64,000 bases of DNA from Pseudomonas lactis (GCF_001439845.1 NZ_JYLO01000007.1:1-64000); one strand, 5' to 3'; positions 17,264-26,632 are shown, numbered from the stretch's first letter. Made by a program: numbers and translations. Notes: generated by a model not told the origin, from the letters alone.

Positions 17264-17340
17264 GGCGCTATCGCAGGCAAGCCAGCTCCCACAGGGGAAT
17301 GCATTCCAAAGGTGGGAGCTGGCTTGCCTGCGATAGCGCC
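17264..17340. repeat. Inverted REP pair in reversed (outward) arrangement
   Basis: Two copies of the GTGGGAGCTGG repeat whose CCCAC ends face each other across a short spacer, the opposite of the usual REPIN order. The outer ends read GGCGCTATCGC / GCGATAGCGCC. Confidence 0.88.
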
Positions 17341-17353
17341 ATCAGCCACACCG

Positions 17354-18199
17354 CTAAACCCCTGCCCTGGCCTGCAAACTCAAGTGGGCCCTCTCCCCCG
17401 GCGCCAGGCTCGCCGCCGCCATCGCCGCCTCCACACACACAAACCCCGACGCTTCGTTAAAGCTCACGCCCAACAGCGGCCGGCTCCCCGGGTGCCACAC
17501 CACCGTGTCGGCAGTGTTGCCCGTGTCGATGCACAGTTCACGCTGCCAGGCGTGGTCCTTGAGCTGCAGTTCACCCTCATGCTGGAACACCCGCTGGCAT
17601 CCACCATCGACCCGCAATTCGCCTTCCTGCTGACAAACCTGGCGATTGAGCTGGTCATAACCTTGCGCTCCTTCGAGCCCAGACAGCGCTACCTCATCAA
17701 CGTGACCAATACGCCAGTAAGCGTGCAATGCATGGCTCAACTGGCACGGCAGCTCGTCGTGGTGCTCGGTACTCAGGCGCAGTTCCAGGGTGTCGCCCAG
17801 GTGCGCGTGCAAGTCCACCTGCCAGTCGCACAGTTGCAATTGCCAGTGCAGGCGCACGCCTTCGTCATCGGTGCTGCTGTCGAGCAGCTTCCAGTCGATC
17901 AAGCGGGCCCAACCGTGGGAAGGCCAGGCATTTTCGCTGGGGTGGCGGCCATACCAAGGCCAGCACACCGGCACGCCGCCACGAATGGCGCCGACCTGTG
18001 GCCACTTGGCCGCGCACCACAGCCAAGGCTTCTGGCCGGTGGGCTGAAAGTGCAACAGTTGCGCGCCCTGGCGACTGAACACCGCCTGGCACAGCGGATG
18101 GTCGATCACCAACACATCGCGCATCTGAAAGCGCTCCCAGGCGAACACCGGACGCTCGCGCAGGGATTTGAAAAAGCGTTGCAGCGGTTGCTCGTGCAT
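17354..18199 (-). CDS. D-hexose-6-phosphate mutarotase (aldose 1-epimerase-like, YeaD family)
   Basis: A 281-residue galactose-mutarotase-fold protein. Motifs: FSRQGAQLLHFQP, the IRGGVPVCWPWYGRHP signature of the YeaD group, GWARLIDWKL, and the acidic region GHVDEVALSGLEG. It should interconvert alpha and beta anomers of glucose-6-phosphate, feeding Zwf. It lies downstream of oprB on the same strand; a terminator-like hairpin separates the two, so read-through or its own promoter is needed. The exact substrate is inferred from context. Confidence 0.88.
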   Translation of the reverse strand: MHEQPLQRFFKSLRERPVFAWERFQMRDVLVIDHPLCQAVFSRQGAQLLHFQPTGQKPWLWCAAKWPQVGAIRGGVPVCWPWYGRHPSENAWPSHGWARLIDWKLLDSSTDDEGVRLHWQLQLCDWQVDLHAHLGDTLELRLSTEHHDELPCQLSHALHAYWRIGHVDEVALSGLEGAQGYDQLNRQVCQQEGELRVDGGCQRVFQHEGELQLKDHAWQRELCIDTGNTADTVVWHPGSRPLLGVSFNEASGFVCVEAAMAAASLAPGERAHLSLQARAGV

Positions 18200-18231
18200 G
18201 TGCCCAGGTCCCGAATATCACAGTGCCACGC

Positions 18232-18262
18232 AAAAAAAAGCGGATAGCCATGGCTACCCGCA
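18232..18262 (-). terminator. Rho-independent terminator after oprB
   Basis: On the minus strand the stem GCGGGTAGCCATGGCTATCCGC is followed by eight Ts, 36 bases beyond the oprB stop. It should end the gts-oprB transcript, perhaps partially, before the mutarotase gene. Confidence 0.85.
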
Positions 18263-18297
18263 AATGCGCACAGAGAGAGGAGCTTATCGCAACAGCG

Positions 18298-19644
18298 TTA
18301 GAACGTAGACTGAATTTTCAGGCCCGCTACCAGCGCGTTGTCGACTTTATCCACGCCGCCAGGCTGGACAACGTACTGCAGGTTCGGACGCACAGTCAGC
18401 CAGTTGGTGACGTGGAAACCGTAGTTGAGTTCGACGTTGTACTCAGTCTCACGAATCGGCGTGTACAGCGGATTGTCGTAGTCGCTCACGCCCCTGGCGT
18501 CGTTGAGCAGCTCAGAGTTCTTCTTCACATCATTGTTGACATGCAGGCGAGCGACGCCAATGCCGACGTCATCTTTTGGACGCGCGTCGAATGGGCCTTT
18601 GTACACCAGCATCAACGACTGGTAGTTGTCGACCAGGTTGGTTTCCTTGTCATGGAAGGTCGCGTTGGCGGCGATGTTCAGGCCACGGGAAGCGTCGCCG
18701 TTATGGGTGGTGAGTTGCTGTTGCGCAACGAACCAGTAGCCTTTCTTGCTGCTACGGGTACGGAAGTCGGCGCCGCTGAGGACCGCATCGTTACCGTTGA
18801 CGTCTTCACGTACATCCGGAGCATCGGCCGCACTTTTATAGAAGCCCACACGGTATTCGCCCGGCAGGTTATTAACCTTCGGCGACCATACCAATTCCAC
18901 CGGGATCACGGTGCCCTTGGTACCACTGCCGCTGAGTTTGAAGCCGTTGCCGTGCTCCAGCTGCGAAGGGTTCTGGTTGTAGGCACCGATTTGCGCATAC
19001 AGCTCAGGCGTGATGTTGTACTTCACGCGGATAGCGGCCTGGGCGACCGGCCAGTTGTACCAGGTATTGACGTAGTTACCGACCTGGGAACCGCAGAACG
19101 ACAGGTTCTGGAAGTCGCAAGGGAAGGTGTTGAAGTCTTCGCCTTCACCGAAGTAACCGAGCTTCACGTCCAACTTGTTGTCGAACATCTGGTGCTGAAT
19201 CCAGAACTGGGTCAGGCGCACCATGTGGCCACGGCCATACACTTCTTGCGAGGAACTCAAGGTGCCGGCACGCGGGTCGCCAATGCGGTCATTGGAGATG
19301 TTCTGGCCATTACGATTGGTCAACTGGATCTTGGCCTGAGTGTTATCCCAGCCCCACAGTTTTTGCAGGTCCAACGCCACGCCCAGACCGAACTGGTCGG
19401 AGTAACGACCGGTCTTGTCGTCGTTGTAGCCGCCGTGGGCGTTGTAGCCCATCTCGCCCACGTAGTCGGCCTTGATGTCGATACCTTGCTCGATCAGCTT
19501 GGTACGCTCGCCGCCCCAATCGCCGGTCATCCACTTGGAATCGGCGCTGAATGCATCGGCCGCCATCGCATTGGCGGACAATACAAGGGCTGCTGCCGCT
19601 GACAGTTGGCAGATCAGCCGGGTGTTGTTGTGTTGCTTTTTCAT
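18298..19644 (-). CDS. oprB: Carbohydrate-selective outer-membrane porin OprB
   Basis: A 448-residue beta-barrel porin for glucose and related sugars. A signal peptide of about 28 residues ends near ANAMAADAF. The mature part begins with the family's WMTGDWGGERTKLIEQGID and has alternating amphipathic strands, ending in the C-terminal aromatic KIQSTF typical of outer-membrane barrels. It follows gtsD by 86 bases and is the natural outer-membrane entry step for the GtsABCD transporter. Regulation in Pseudomonas is by the glucose-sensing GtrS/GltR system, whose genes are not in this window. Confidence 0.95.
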   Translation of the reverse strand: MKKQHNNTRLICQLSAAAALVLSANAMAADAFSADSKWMTGDWGGERTKLIEQGIDIKADYVGEMGYNAHGGYNDDKTGRYSDQFGLGVALDLQKLWGWDNTQAKIQLTNRNGQNISNDRIGDPRAGTLSSSQEVYGRGHMVRLTQFWIQHQMFDNKLDVKLGYFGEGEDFNTFPCDFQNLSFCGSQVGNYVNTWYNWPVAQAAIRVKYNITPELYAQIGAYNQNPSQLEHGNGFKLSGSGTKGTVIPVELVWSPKVNNLPGEYRVGFYKSAADAPDVREDVNGNDAVLSGADFRTRSSKKGYWFVAQQQLTTHNGDASRGLNIAANATFHDKETNLVDNYQSLMLVYKGPFDARPKDDVGIGVARLHVNNDVKKNSELLNDARGVSDYDNPLYTPIRETEYNVELNYGFHVTNWLTVRPNLQYVVQPGGVDKVDNALVAGLKIQSTF

Positions 19645-19730
19645 CCCTACATCCTCGTCTTTATTGTTATTAAACTGTTTTTATCTAACGCGGGTTACAT
19701 TTTTTTAACTAAAACAATCACTTATCTTTC

Positions 19731-20891
19731 TTAACGGCCCTTGAACTGGGTCACATTGTCGGCATGCCCCTGTGCCGGCAATGAAGCAGCCGTGCCCAAC
19801 CGCTCGCCGGTCTTGGCGTCAAACAGCAATACCTTGGCCGGGTCGAACTGCAAGGTCAGGGTCTCGCCCACTTGCGGTGCCACGTCAGGCGCCAAACGGC
19901 AGCACACCTTGGTGTCGTTGAGCTGCACAAACACCAGGGTGTCCGGGCCGGTAGGCTCGGTCACCTGCACTTCGGCGCGAATGCTCGACGAGCCGTTGCC
20001 CTCGCCCGCTGCCAGCACGATCTGCTCCGGGCGCAGGCCCAGGATCACATCGCGGTCTTCCAACCCGGCGTCACTCATGCCCAACGGCAACTCGCAACGG
20101 GCCTGGCCGCTGTCGAGCACCGCCACCAGATCACCGTTCTGGCGTTTTAGGCGCATGGGAACGAAGTTCATCGGTGGTGAACCGATAAAGCTTGCCACAA
20201 ACAGGTTGGCAGGGTCGTTGTAAATTTCCTTCGGCGTGCCGAATTGCTGGATGATGCCGTCCTTCATCACCGCCACTTTATCGCCCAGGGTCATCGCTTC
20301 GATCTGGTCGTGGGTCACGTAGACGGTGGTGGTTTTCAGACGCTGGTGCATCAGCTTCATTTCGGTACGCATCTCGACGCGTAGCTTGGCGTCAAGGTTA
20401 GACAGCGGTTCGTCGAACAGGTAGATCTTCGGCCGGCGCGCCAAGGCACGGCCCATGGCCACGCGCTGTTGCTGACCCCCGGACAACTGGCCCGGCTTGC
20501 GGTTGAGCAAGTGCTCGATTTGCAGCAACTTGGCCACGCGCGCCACTTCGGCGTCGATGTCGGCTTGCGGCATCTTGCGGATCTTGAGGCCGAACTCGAT
20601 GTTCTCGCGCACGCTCATGGTTGGGTACAAAGCGTAGGACTGGAACACCATGGCGATGTCGCGGTCCTTGGGGCTCATGCCGCTCACGTCTTGATCACCG
20701 ATCATGATTGCGCCGCCGGTGATGGTCTCAAGGCCGGCGATGCAGTTCATCAGCGTGGACTTACCACAGCCCGACGGGCCGACCAGGATGAGGAACTCGC
20801 CTTCTTTGATCGACAGTTCGATGTTCTTCAAGGTGTCGGGCAGGCCGGCGCCATAGGTCTTGTTTACATTGCGAAGTTCAAGCGTAGCCAT
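19731..20891 (-). CDS. gtsD: Glucose/mannose ABC transporter ATPase GtsD
   Basis: A 386-residue MalK-type ATPase. Walker A GPSGCGKST (38-46), Q-loop MVFQSYALYPTM, ABC signature LSGGQQQR, Walker B IYLFDEPLSNLD and the H-loop VTHDQ are all present. A C-terminal TOBE/MalK regulatory domain (about 240-370) follows. It energises import through GtsBC. It starts 2 bases after the gtsC stop, clearly in one operon. The gts naming follows gene order and P. putida/P. aeruginosa precedent. Confidence 0.95.
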   Translation of the reverse strand: MATLELRNVNKTYGAGLPDTLKNIELSIKEGEFLILVGPSGCGKSTLMNCIAGLETITGGAIMIGDQDVSGMSPKDRDIAMVFQSYALYPTMSVRENIEFGLKIRKMPQADIDAEVARVAKLLQIEHLLNRKPGQLSGGQQQRVAMGRALARRPKIYLFDEPLSNLDAKLRVEMRTEMKLMHQRLKTTTVYVTHDQIEAMTLGDKVAVMKDGIIQQFGTPKEIYNDPANLFVASFIGSPPMNFVPMRLKRQNGDLVAVLDSGQARCELPLGMSDAGLEDRDVILGLRPEQIVLAAGEGNGSSSIRAEVQVTEPTGPDTLVFVQLNDTKVCCRLAPDVAPQVGETLTLQFDPAKVLLFDAKTGERLGTAASLPAQGHADNVTQFKGR

Positions 20892-20893
20892 GA

Positions 20894-21739
20894 TTACCCC
20901 TTGACCGCGCCGGCCGTGAGGCCGCGCACGAAATACTTGCCTGCGATCACATAGACCAGCAGGGTCGGCAGCCCGGCGATCATCGCCGCCGCCATATCCA
21001 CGTTATATTCCTTGGCCCCGGTGCTGGTGTTGACCAGGTTGTTCAGCGCCACCGTGATGGGCTGGGAGTCGCCGCTGGAGAACACCACGCCGAACAGGAA
21101 GTCGTTCCAGATCTGGGTGAACTGCCAGATCAGGCAGACCATGATGATCGGCGTCGACATCGGCAGGATGATCCGGCGGAAGATGGTGAAGAACCCCGCT
21201 CCGTCCAGGCGTGCGGCCTTGATCAGCGCATCCGGGATGCTCACGTAGTAGTTACGGAAGAACAGCGTGGTGAACGCCAGGCCGTAGACCACGTGGATAA
21301 ACACCAGGCCGGTGGTAGTGCTGGCCAGGCCCATCTTGCCGAGGGTGAACGACGCGGGCAGCAGCACGGTCTGGAACGGCAGGAAGCAGCCGAACAGCAG
21401 CAGGCCAAAGAACAGCTGCGAACCGCGGAAACGCCAGAACGACAACACGTAGCCGTTCAAGGCGCCGATGGCGGTAGAGATGAGCACAGCAGGAACGGTG
21501 ATCTTGATCGAGTTCCAGAAGTAGCCATCCACAGTGGCCCAGGCCTTGACCCAGCCGATGCCGCTGACCACTGTGGGCCAACTCAGCAGGTTACCGGTGC
21601 TGATGTCTTCCGGGGTCTTGAAGCTGGTGAGCAACATCACCACCAGCGGCACCAGGTACAGCAGCACCGCCAGGATCAGCACCGCGTAGATCGCGATGCG
21701 GCTCAGGCTGATGGCAGGTTTGGCGGCGAGACTAGTCAT
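20894..21739 (-). CDS. gtsC: Glucose/mannose ABC transporter permease GtsC
   Basis: A 281-residue MalG-type inner-membrane permease with about six transmembrane segments (the first at about 14-35) and the EAA-like coupling loop DALIKAARLDGAGFFTIFRRIILP. It overlaps the end of gtsB by 8 bases, and gtsD follows directly. It forms the channel with GtsB. Confidence 0.94.
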   Translation of the reverse strand: MTSLAAKPAISLSRIAIYAVLILAVLLYLVPLVVMLLTSFKTPEDISTGNLLSWPTVVSGIGWVKAWATVDGYFWNSIKITVPAVLISTAIGALNGYVLSFWRFRGSQLFFGLLLFGCFLPFQTVLLPASFTLGKMGLASTTTGLVFIHVVYGLAFTTLFFRNYYVSIPDALIKAARLDGAGFFTIFRRIILPMSTPIIMVCLIWQFTQIWNDFLFGVVFSSGDSQPITVALNNLVNTSTGAKEYNVDMAAAMIAGLPTLLVYVIAGKYFVRGLTAGAVKG

Positions 21740-22640
21740 TGCGCTTGGTCCTCAGCTCGGAATACAGGTACGGCACGATGATCGCGAGGATCGCACCGAG
21801 CATCAGGATTGCACTGGCCGAGCCCATGCCCATCTGGCCGCGACTGAAGGTGAACGAATACATGAACATCGCCGGCAGGTCGGACGAGTAGCCCGGGCCG
21901 CCTGCGGTCATTGCCGCCACCAGGTCGAAGCTCTTGATCGCAATGTGCGCCAGGATCATCACCGCACTGAAGAACACCGGACGCAGGCTGGGCAGCACCA
22001 CGCTCCAGTAGATGCGCGGCAAGCTCGCGCCATCGATCTGCGCAGCACGAATGATCGACTGATCAACGCCGCGCAGGCCGGCGAGGAACATCGCCATGAT
22101 AAAGCCCGAGGCTTGCCACACAGCAGCGATCACCAGGCAGTAGACCACGCGGTCCGGGTCGATCAGCCAGTCGAGACGGAAGCCTTCCCAGCCCCAGTCC
22201 CGCAAGAGTTTGTCCAGGCCCATGCCCGGGTTGAGCAGCCATTTCCAGGCGGTACCGGTGACGATCATGGAGAGCGCCATCGGGTACAGGTAAATGGTGC
22301 GGATAAAGCCTTCGCGGCGGATTTTCTGGTCGAGGAAAATCGCCAGCAGCACACCGATCACCAGGGTGATGCCGATGAACATGCCGCCGAACACGGCCAG
22401 GTTCTTGCTCGCCACCCACCAGCGGTCGTTATCGAACAGCCGCTGATACTGCGCCAGGCCCGCCCATTTGTAGCTGGGCAGGAAGGTCGAGGTGGTGAAC
22501 GACAGCACGAACGTCCACAGGATGTAGCCATAAAAGCCCACCAGCACGATGAACATGCTCGGCGCCAGCACCAGTTTAGGGAGCCAGCGCTGCAACACAT
22601 CGAATGGCGAGGCCTTGCTGAACACAGCAACAGAACTCAT
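21732..22640 (-). CDS. gtsB: Glucose/mannose ABC transporter permease GtsB
   Basis: A 302-residue MalF-type permease with about six transmembrane segments (first near 20-50) and the coupling loop QSIIRAAQIDGASLPRIYWS. It overlaps gtsC by 8 bases, suggesting coupled translation. A REPIN sits in the 156-base gap to gtsA. Confidence 0.94.
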   Translation of the reverse strand: MSSVAVFSKASPFDVLQRWLPKLVLAPSMFIVLVGFYGYILWTFVLSFTTSTFLPSYKWAGLAQYQRLFDNDRWWVASKNLAVFGGMFIGITLVIGVLLAIFLDQKIRREGFIRTIYLYPMALSMIVTGTAWKWLLNPGMGLDKLLRDWGWEGFRLDWLIDPDRVVYCLVIAAVWQASGFIMAMFLAGLRGVDQSIIRAAQIDGASLPRIYWSVVLPSLRPVFFSAVMILAHIAIKSFDLVAAMTAGGPGYSSDLPAMFMYSFTFSRGQMGMGSASAILMLGAILAIIVPYLYSELRTKRND

Positions 22641-22687
22641 GGGAAAATCCAGTACAGGGAAAAAGGACTAGCAGCTGAACCGAACCC

Positions 22688-22787
22688 TGTAGGAGCGAGC
22701 TTGCTCGCGAAGGACTTCAACGATAACGCGTGCATACAGGATGAACGCGGTGACCTTGAGTTTTTCGCGAGCAAGCTCGCTCCTACA
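22688..22787. repeat. REPIN, GTAGGAGCGAGCTTGCTCGCGA family, inside the gts operon
   Basis: Inverted pair of the second REP family, located between gtsA and gtsB. In the mRNA it would fold into a stable hairpin at the 3' side of gtsA, which could protect the gtsA message and raise binding protein over permease. Confidence 0.9.
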
Positions 22788-22796
22788 GTGGCTGTG

Positions 22797-24083
22797 TTAC
22801 TTGGCCGACTTGATCGCCGCGCCAAGCTTCTTGGCCGTGTCGGCCGGGTCGGCTTTCGGGTCGTTGATAAAGTTGGTCACGACATCAAAGAACGCACCCT
22901 GTACCGCCAGGGTCGTGGCCATGTTGTGGGCCATGCTTGGCTGCAGACCGCCAGTCTTGGCGTCGGCCAAAAAGTCCTTCGCGGCGGTCTGGGCGCAAGA
23001 ATCAAAGCCGTAGGATTCCATCTTGGTCAGCATGTCGTTACGCACAGGGATCGAGCCCTTGTTGATGCTGAACACCTTCTGGAAGTTTTCACCCAGCACG
23101 ACTTTGGCGATGTCCTGCTGACCCGCGGCAGTGCCTTTGTCTTTCTGCTTGAACACCGCCAGGGAGTCGATGTTGTAGGTGAAGGCTTTGTCGGTGCCCG
23201 GGAACGCTACGCACTCATAATCCTTGCCGGCGACTTTCTTGGCGGCGGTCCATTCGGACTTGGCCCAGTCACCCATGATCTGCATGCCGGCCTTGCCATT
23301 GATGACCTTGCCCGCTTCCAGGTTCCAGTCCTGGCCCTTGCCGTCGACGTCCATGTAGGTCGCGACTTTCTTCAGCTCGGTGAGGGCCTTGACCATTTCC
23401 GGGCCGGTCAATGCGCCGTTATCCAGGTCGACCAGGGCTTTCTTGTAGCCATCAGCGCCCATTACCGAAAGCACAACCGCTTCGAACACGGTGCTGTCCT
23501 GCCAAGGCTGACCGCCGTGGGCGAGCGCAATGAAGCCTGCAGCCTTGAGCTTGTCGCCCGCTGCGTAGAATTCTTCGAGGGTGGTTGGGTTCTTGGTGAT
23601 GCCGGCTTTCTTGAAGACTTCCGGGTTGATCCACAGCCAGTTCACGCGGTGGATGTTCACCGGCACGGCGACGTAGTCACCGTCGTATTTCACGGTGTCG
23701 GAGACTTTCTTGTCGAGCAGCGAATCCCACTTTTCTTCTTTGGCGACGTCTTTGAGCACGTCGGTGTCGAGCAGGCCAGTCGACGCCCACTCCTGGATGT
23801 CAGGGCCTTTGATCTGGGCAACGCCTGGCGGGTTGCCGGCGACCGCGCGGCTTTTGAGCACGGTCATGGCAGTGGCGCCACCGCCGCCTGCTACAGCACC
23901 GTCTTTCCAGGTGAAGCCGTCTTTCTCAACTTGGGCCTTCAGGACATCCACAGCCGCTTTTTCACCGCCGGAGGTCCACCAATGCACCACTTCCACCGTA
24001 CCTTTGGAGTCGGCGGCAAATGCACTGAGGGGGAACAACGAGGCAATGGAAATAGCGACGGCGAGGCGATTAATCGCGTTCAT
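22797..24083 (-). CDS. gtsA: Glucose/mannose-binding periplasmic protein GtsA
   Basis: A 428-residue extracellular solute-binding protein (family 1). A signal peptide ends near residue 23 ([11 protein letters not shown]), and the mature protein opens with [15 protein letters not shown], the standard first strand of sugar-binding proteins. Central motifs include [16 protein letters not shown]. It delivers glucose, and probably mannose, to GtsBCD in the inner membrane. First gene of gtsABCD-oprB. The upstream region (24163-24203) carries a palindrome and box that are repeated upstream of the AGE isomerase gene. Confidence 0.95.
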   Translation of the reverse strand: MNAINRLAVAISIASLFPLSAFAADSKGTVEVVHWWTSGGEKAAVDVLKAQVEKDGFTWKDGAVAGGGGATAMTVLKSRAVAGNPPGVAQIKGPDIQEWASTGLLDTDVLKDVAKEEKWDSLLDKKVSDTVKYDGDYVAVPVNIHRVNWLWINPEVFKKAGITKNPTTLEEFYAAGDKLKAAGFIALAHGGQPWQDSTVFEAVVLSVMGADGYKKALVDLDNGALTGPEMVKALTELKKVATYMDVDGKGQDWNLEAGKVINGKAGMQIMGDWAKSEWTAAKKVAGKDYECVAFPGTDKAFTYNIDSLAVFKQKDKGTAAGQQDIAKVVLGENFQKVFSINKGSIPVRNDMLTKMESYGFDSCAQTAAKDFLADAKTGGLQPSMAHNMATTLAVQGAFFDVVTNFINDPKADPADTAKKLGAAIKSAK

Positions 24084-24162
24084 CTGAGTACCTTTTCTTG
24101 TTGTTATGCATGCAAGTCTAGAGCTTGCGCTGCACGGAGTTTAAACATGGATTTTCGGGGCA

Positions 24163-24203
24163 CAGGTAACAAAGGGACGCGCAAATGTCACCACTTGGTG
24201 ACA
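24163..24203 (-). promoter_or_regulatory. Operator/promoter element upstream of gtsA (TGTCACC palindrome plus CAGGTAAC box)
   Basis: The palindrome TGTCACCACTTGGTGACA lies at 24186-24203, with CAGGTAACAAAGGGA at 24163-24177. The same two-part element, with the same 23-base offset, occurs upstream of the AGE isomerase gene (25506-25546). Here the palindrome overlaps the last codons and stop of that gene. It looks like the binding site of a sugar-responsive repressor or activator; which regulator is unknown. Confidence 0.65.
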
Positions 24204-25447
24204 TAGCATCCACTGCCCAATGCACTGGCCAAGCTGGGTGCCAAGGGCAGTGCAGGCAGCACAACCGCTTGCCAGGCATGGTACAGGTCAGGTTTGCCGC
24301 CCCAGATTTTGCTGCTGGGTTGGTTGTGCGGGCTGAGTTCGTGATGCCAACTGCCCTGGAGCCGGTCGATGAAGTGGGTTTCGCAAAATTCCCAGAAGCG
24401 CCGGTACCAGGTTTCGTAATGCAGCTCGCCGCTACGTTTGAGCAGCGCCTGAGCGGCGGCGCTGGCTTCAGCATGGGTCCAGTGCAGGCGCTCGCGTACC
24501 ACCGGGCGCTGGTTCCAATCCAAAGTGTAGACAAGGCCCGGCGCACCATCCACCGCCCAGGCGTACTCGCAGGCACTGGCGAACAGGCCTTTGGCGTCGC
24601 TCACCAGCCAGTCCGGCGTGGCCAGCTTGGCCTTGAGGCGTGCAGCTTCCAGGTGCAGCAGCAACCGCGCCCATTCAAAACCATGGCCGGGTGTGATGCC
24701 GTAAGGGCGAAAGCCATCGGCGGGGTTGTCTTGGTTGTAACCGAGCAAGGGCTTCCACTGCGCGTCGAAATGCTCGATCACCATGAACTGGTTGCCGGCG
24801 GCGTGGGTGTGGATCACTCGCTCGACAATGCGCAGCGCGCGGTCCAGCCAGCGTGTATCACCGCTGACATCGGCCAACGCCAGGAAGGCTTCAGTGGCGT
24901 GCATGTTGCTGTTGGCACCACGATAGGCTTCGACGCCGCTCCAGTCCCCAGCGAAGGATTCGAGCATGACGCCCTCCTCTTCGCTCCAGAAGAACTGGTC
25001 GATGATATGGATAGCGTCGTTCATTAATGTGCGCGCACCCGGCGCGCCGGCGACCACGGCAGAGCTGGCGGCGAGGGCCACGAAGGCGTGCAGGTAGGCC
25101 GCCTTACCGGTATTGCCATCAACCGCATGGGGCGCGGCGAACCAGCCACCGTGCTCGCTGTCGCGCAGCGGGCCGCTGAGCGCCGCCACACCGTGCGCCA
25201 CCAACTCGGCATAACCCGGCAACCCCATGGCATGGGCCATGGCAAAGCTGTGGGTCATGCGCGCGGTGTTCATGGTTTCGGCGCGGGCATTGGCCGGCAA
25301 CTGGCCTTTATCGTCAAGGTTGCCGAAACCGTCCGGCAGGCGCGATGCCTTGGCGAACGCCAGCAGCCGCTGGCCTTCGGCGGCGAGCCAGGCGTGATGG
25401 GCAGGTGCATTCAGCCAACTGCTGGCAGGCAGTGGATGGGTGGTCAT
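24188..25447 (-). CDS. AGE-family sugar isomerase (probable D-mannose isomerase)
   Basis: A 419-residue (alpha/alpha)6-barrel protein of the N-acylglucosamine 2-epimerase (AGE/YihS) superfamily. Active-site motifs typical of the aldose-ketose isomerase branch are seen: YRGANSNMHATEAFLAL, RPYGITPGHGFEWARLLL, LHWTHAEA and KPDLYHAWQA. D-mannose/D-fructose isomerisation is the most likely reaction, because pseudomonad enzymes of this branch do that and because the gene sits directly upstream of a glucose/mannose importer with a shared operator. YihS-like sulfoquinovose isomerisation is an alternative. Its stop codon lies inside the gtsA palindrome. Confidence 0.85.
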   Translation of the reverse strand: MTTHPLPASSWLNAPAHHAWLAAEGQRLLAFAKASRLPDGFGNLDDKGQLPANARAETMNTARMTHSFAMAHAMGLPGYAELVAHGVAALSGPLRDSEHGGWFAAPHAVDGNTGKAAYLHAFVALAASSAVVAGAPGARTLMNDAIHIIDQFFWSEEEGVMLESFAGDWSGVEAYRGANSNMHATEAFLALADVSGDTRWLDRALRIVERVIHTHAAGNQFMVIEHFDAQWKPLLGYNQDNPADGFRPYGITPGHGFEWARLLLHLEAARLKAKLATPDWLVSDAKGLFASACEYAWAVDGAPGLVYTLDWNQRPVVRERLHWTHAEASAAAQALLKRSGELHYETWYRRFWEFCETHFIDRLQGSWHHELSPHNQPSSKIWGGKPDLYHAWQAVVLPALPLAPSLASALGSGCYVTKW

Positions 25448-25505
25448 GGGTGGCCCTTATTGTTTTTTTGGGATGACCGGAGTCTAAACAAGGGCGTGGG
25501 ATGGG

Positions 25506-25546
25506 CAAGTAACGAAAGGGATGGTAAATGTCACAAAATGGTGACA
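25506..25546 (-). promoter_or_regulatory. Operator/promoter element upstream of the AGE isomerase gene
   Basis: The palindrome TGTCACAAAATGGTGACA lies at 25529-25546, with CAAGTAACGAAAGGGA at 25506-25521. It is the second copy of the element before gtsA, with the same 23-base offset between box and palindrome. It starts about 60 bases upstream of the isomerase ATG. Confidence 0.65.
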
Positions 25547-25565
25547 ATCAACAGCCTAATCCTAA

Positions 25566-25665
25566 TGTAGGAGCGAGCTTGCTCGCGAAAAGCCAACAAG
25601 CGCCGCGCTTATCCAGGAAACCCGCGTGATCGTTAACGTTTTTCGCGAGCAAGCTCGCTCCTACA
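25566..25665. repeat. REPIN, GTAGGAGCGAGCTTGCTCGCGA family
   Basis: Complete inverted pair between the isomerase gene and the coiled-coil gene. It is the same family as the copy inside the gts operon 2.9 kb away. Confidence 0.9.
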
Positions 25666-25680
25666 GAGGACGATTTGCGT

Positions 25681-26505
25681 TCATTGGCCCAGTGGTGTGG
25701 CCGCAGCCGGCGCATTAAGGCGCTGATTCAAGTTCTGCACCTGGCTTTGCAAGGTGGTGATATTGCGCGTGGTCTGGATACGGAACACGTCGAATTCCTT
25801 GTTGGTCGGCGCGTCGACGTTGACCGGCTGGTTTTCCTGGGCGCTCTTGAGTACCAGCAGGTCTTGCTCGAGACGGGCGATGGCCGCACTCGGGTTGCCT
25901 TGTTTCTTCAAGGCGGCCACATCGGTGGCCAGGCCCTTGACCTCGGCCTGTGCTGCCGTGAGGCTGGCGACCGCGTCAGTGAGGGCCTGCACCTGGCCTT
26001 GCAGCTTGGTATTGGCCGCTGTCAGTTCGGTGGTGCTGGCACTCATCTGGGCCAGGCGGGTGTCCAGTTCGGAGGCCTGCCCCGCGACGCCCAACTGTTG
26101 CTTGCCCTGCTCCTGCAACTGGGCTTCCAGCTGCTTGATCTGCAGTTTCAAGGCTTCGCTGCCGTTGTTCACATTGGCTTCGCTGGCCACGACCTTGCCG
26201 GAGATCGCCTGCAGGCGCCCCGCCGCTTCTTCGCTGATACGGGCAAAACTCTCCTGGGTGGCGACCAACTGCTGGCCCATCAGGGAGATCTGCTGAAAGC
26301 TCCACCAGGCCAGGCCCGCGAAGGCGATCAACAGCGCGCCAACCAATGCCCACAACGGCCCGGTGCTGGCGCTCTTGACCTTGACCACGGGCGTCGTTCG
26401 CGAACGCACCGACGTCGCGGCGGTCGGCACGAAATCATCGTCATCCCCAGTATCGGCCCGCAGGCTGGGAACGTTGTCGAAGTCGTCTTTAGCATCGTTA
26501 CGCAT
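25681..26505 (-). CDS. Membrane-anchored coiled-coil protein, conserved in Pseudomonas, function unknown
   Basis: A 274-residue protein. The N-terminal 45 residues are acidic and hydrophilic (DDFDN, DTGDDDDF), one transmembrane helix follows at about 50-70 (PLWALVGALLIAFAGLAWW), and residues 75-240 are Ala/Gln/Leu-rich heptads predicted to form a long periplasmic coiled coil. The ATG at 26505 is chosen because the upstream extension (to 26601) is Arg/Cys-rich and unlike a protein start. The pattern resembles envelope scaffolding proteins, but I do not recognise a named family. It stands alone between a REPIN and the epimerase gene. Confidence 0.78.
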   Translation of the reverse strand: MRNDAKDDFDNVPSLRADTGDDDDFVPTAATSVRSRTTPVVKVKSASTGPLWALVGALLIAFAGLAWWSFQQISLMGQQLVATQESFARISEEAAGRLQAISGKVVASEANVNNGSEALKLQIKQLEAQLQEQGKQQLGVAGQASELDTRLAQMSASTTELTAANTKLQGQVQALTDAVASLTAAQAEVKGLATDVAALKKQGNPSAAIARLEQDLLVLKSAQENQPVNVDAPTNKEFDVFRIQTTRNITTLQSQVQNLNQRLNAPAAATPLGQ

Positions 26506-26632
26506 GAATCTACCCTGAATCAATGAGATGGCTGGCTGCAAGGCCGAGCGGCAGGAGTATAAACCGCACTCCCGGCGCATGGATCGACTCGGAACCTGCA
26601 ATTGGGTTCCCGAAGTGTTGCTGCTTATGAGC

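Noticed and set aside
21696..24206. 836-codon open frame on the plus strand across gtsA-gtsC
   Set aside because: Antisense to three well-defined transporter genes, of shadow-type composition and crossing gene borders.
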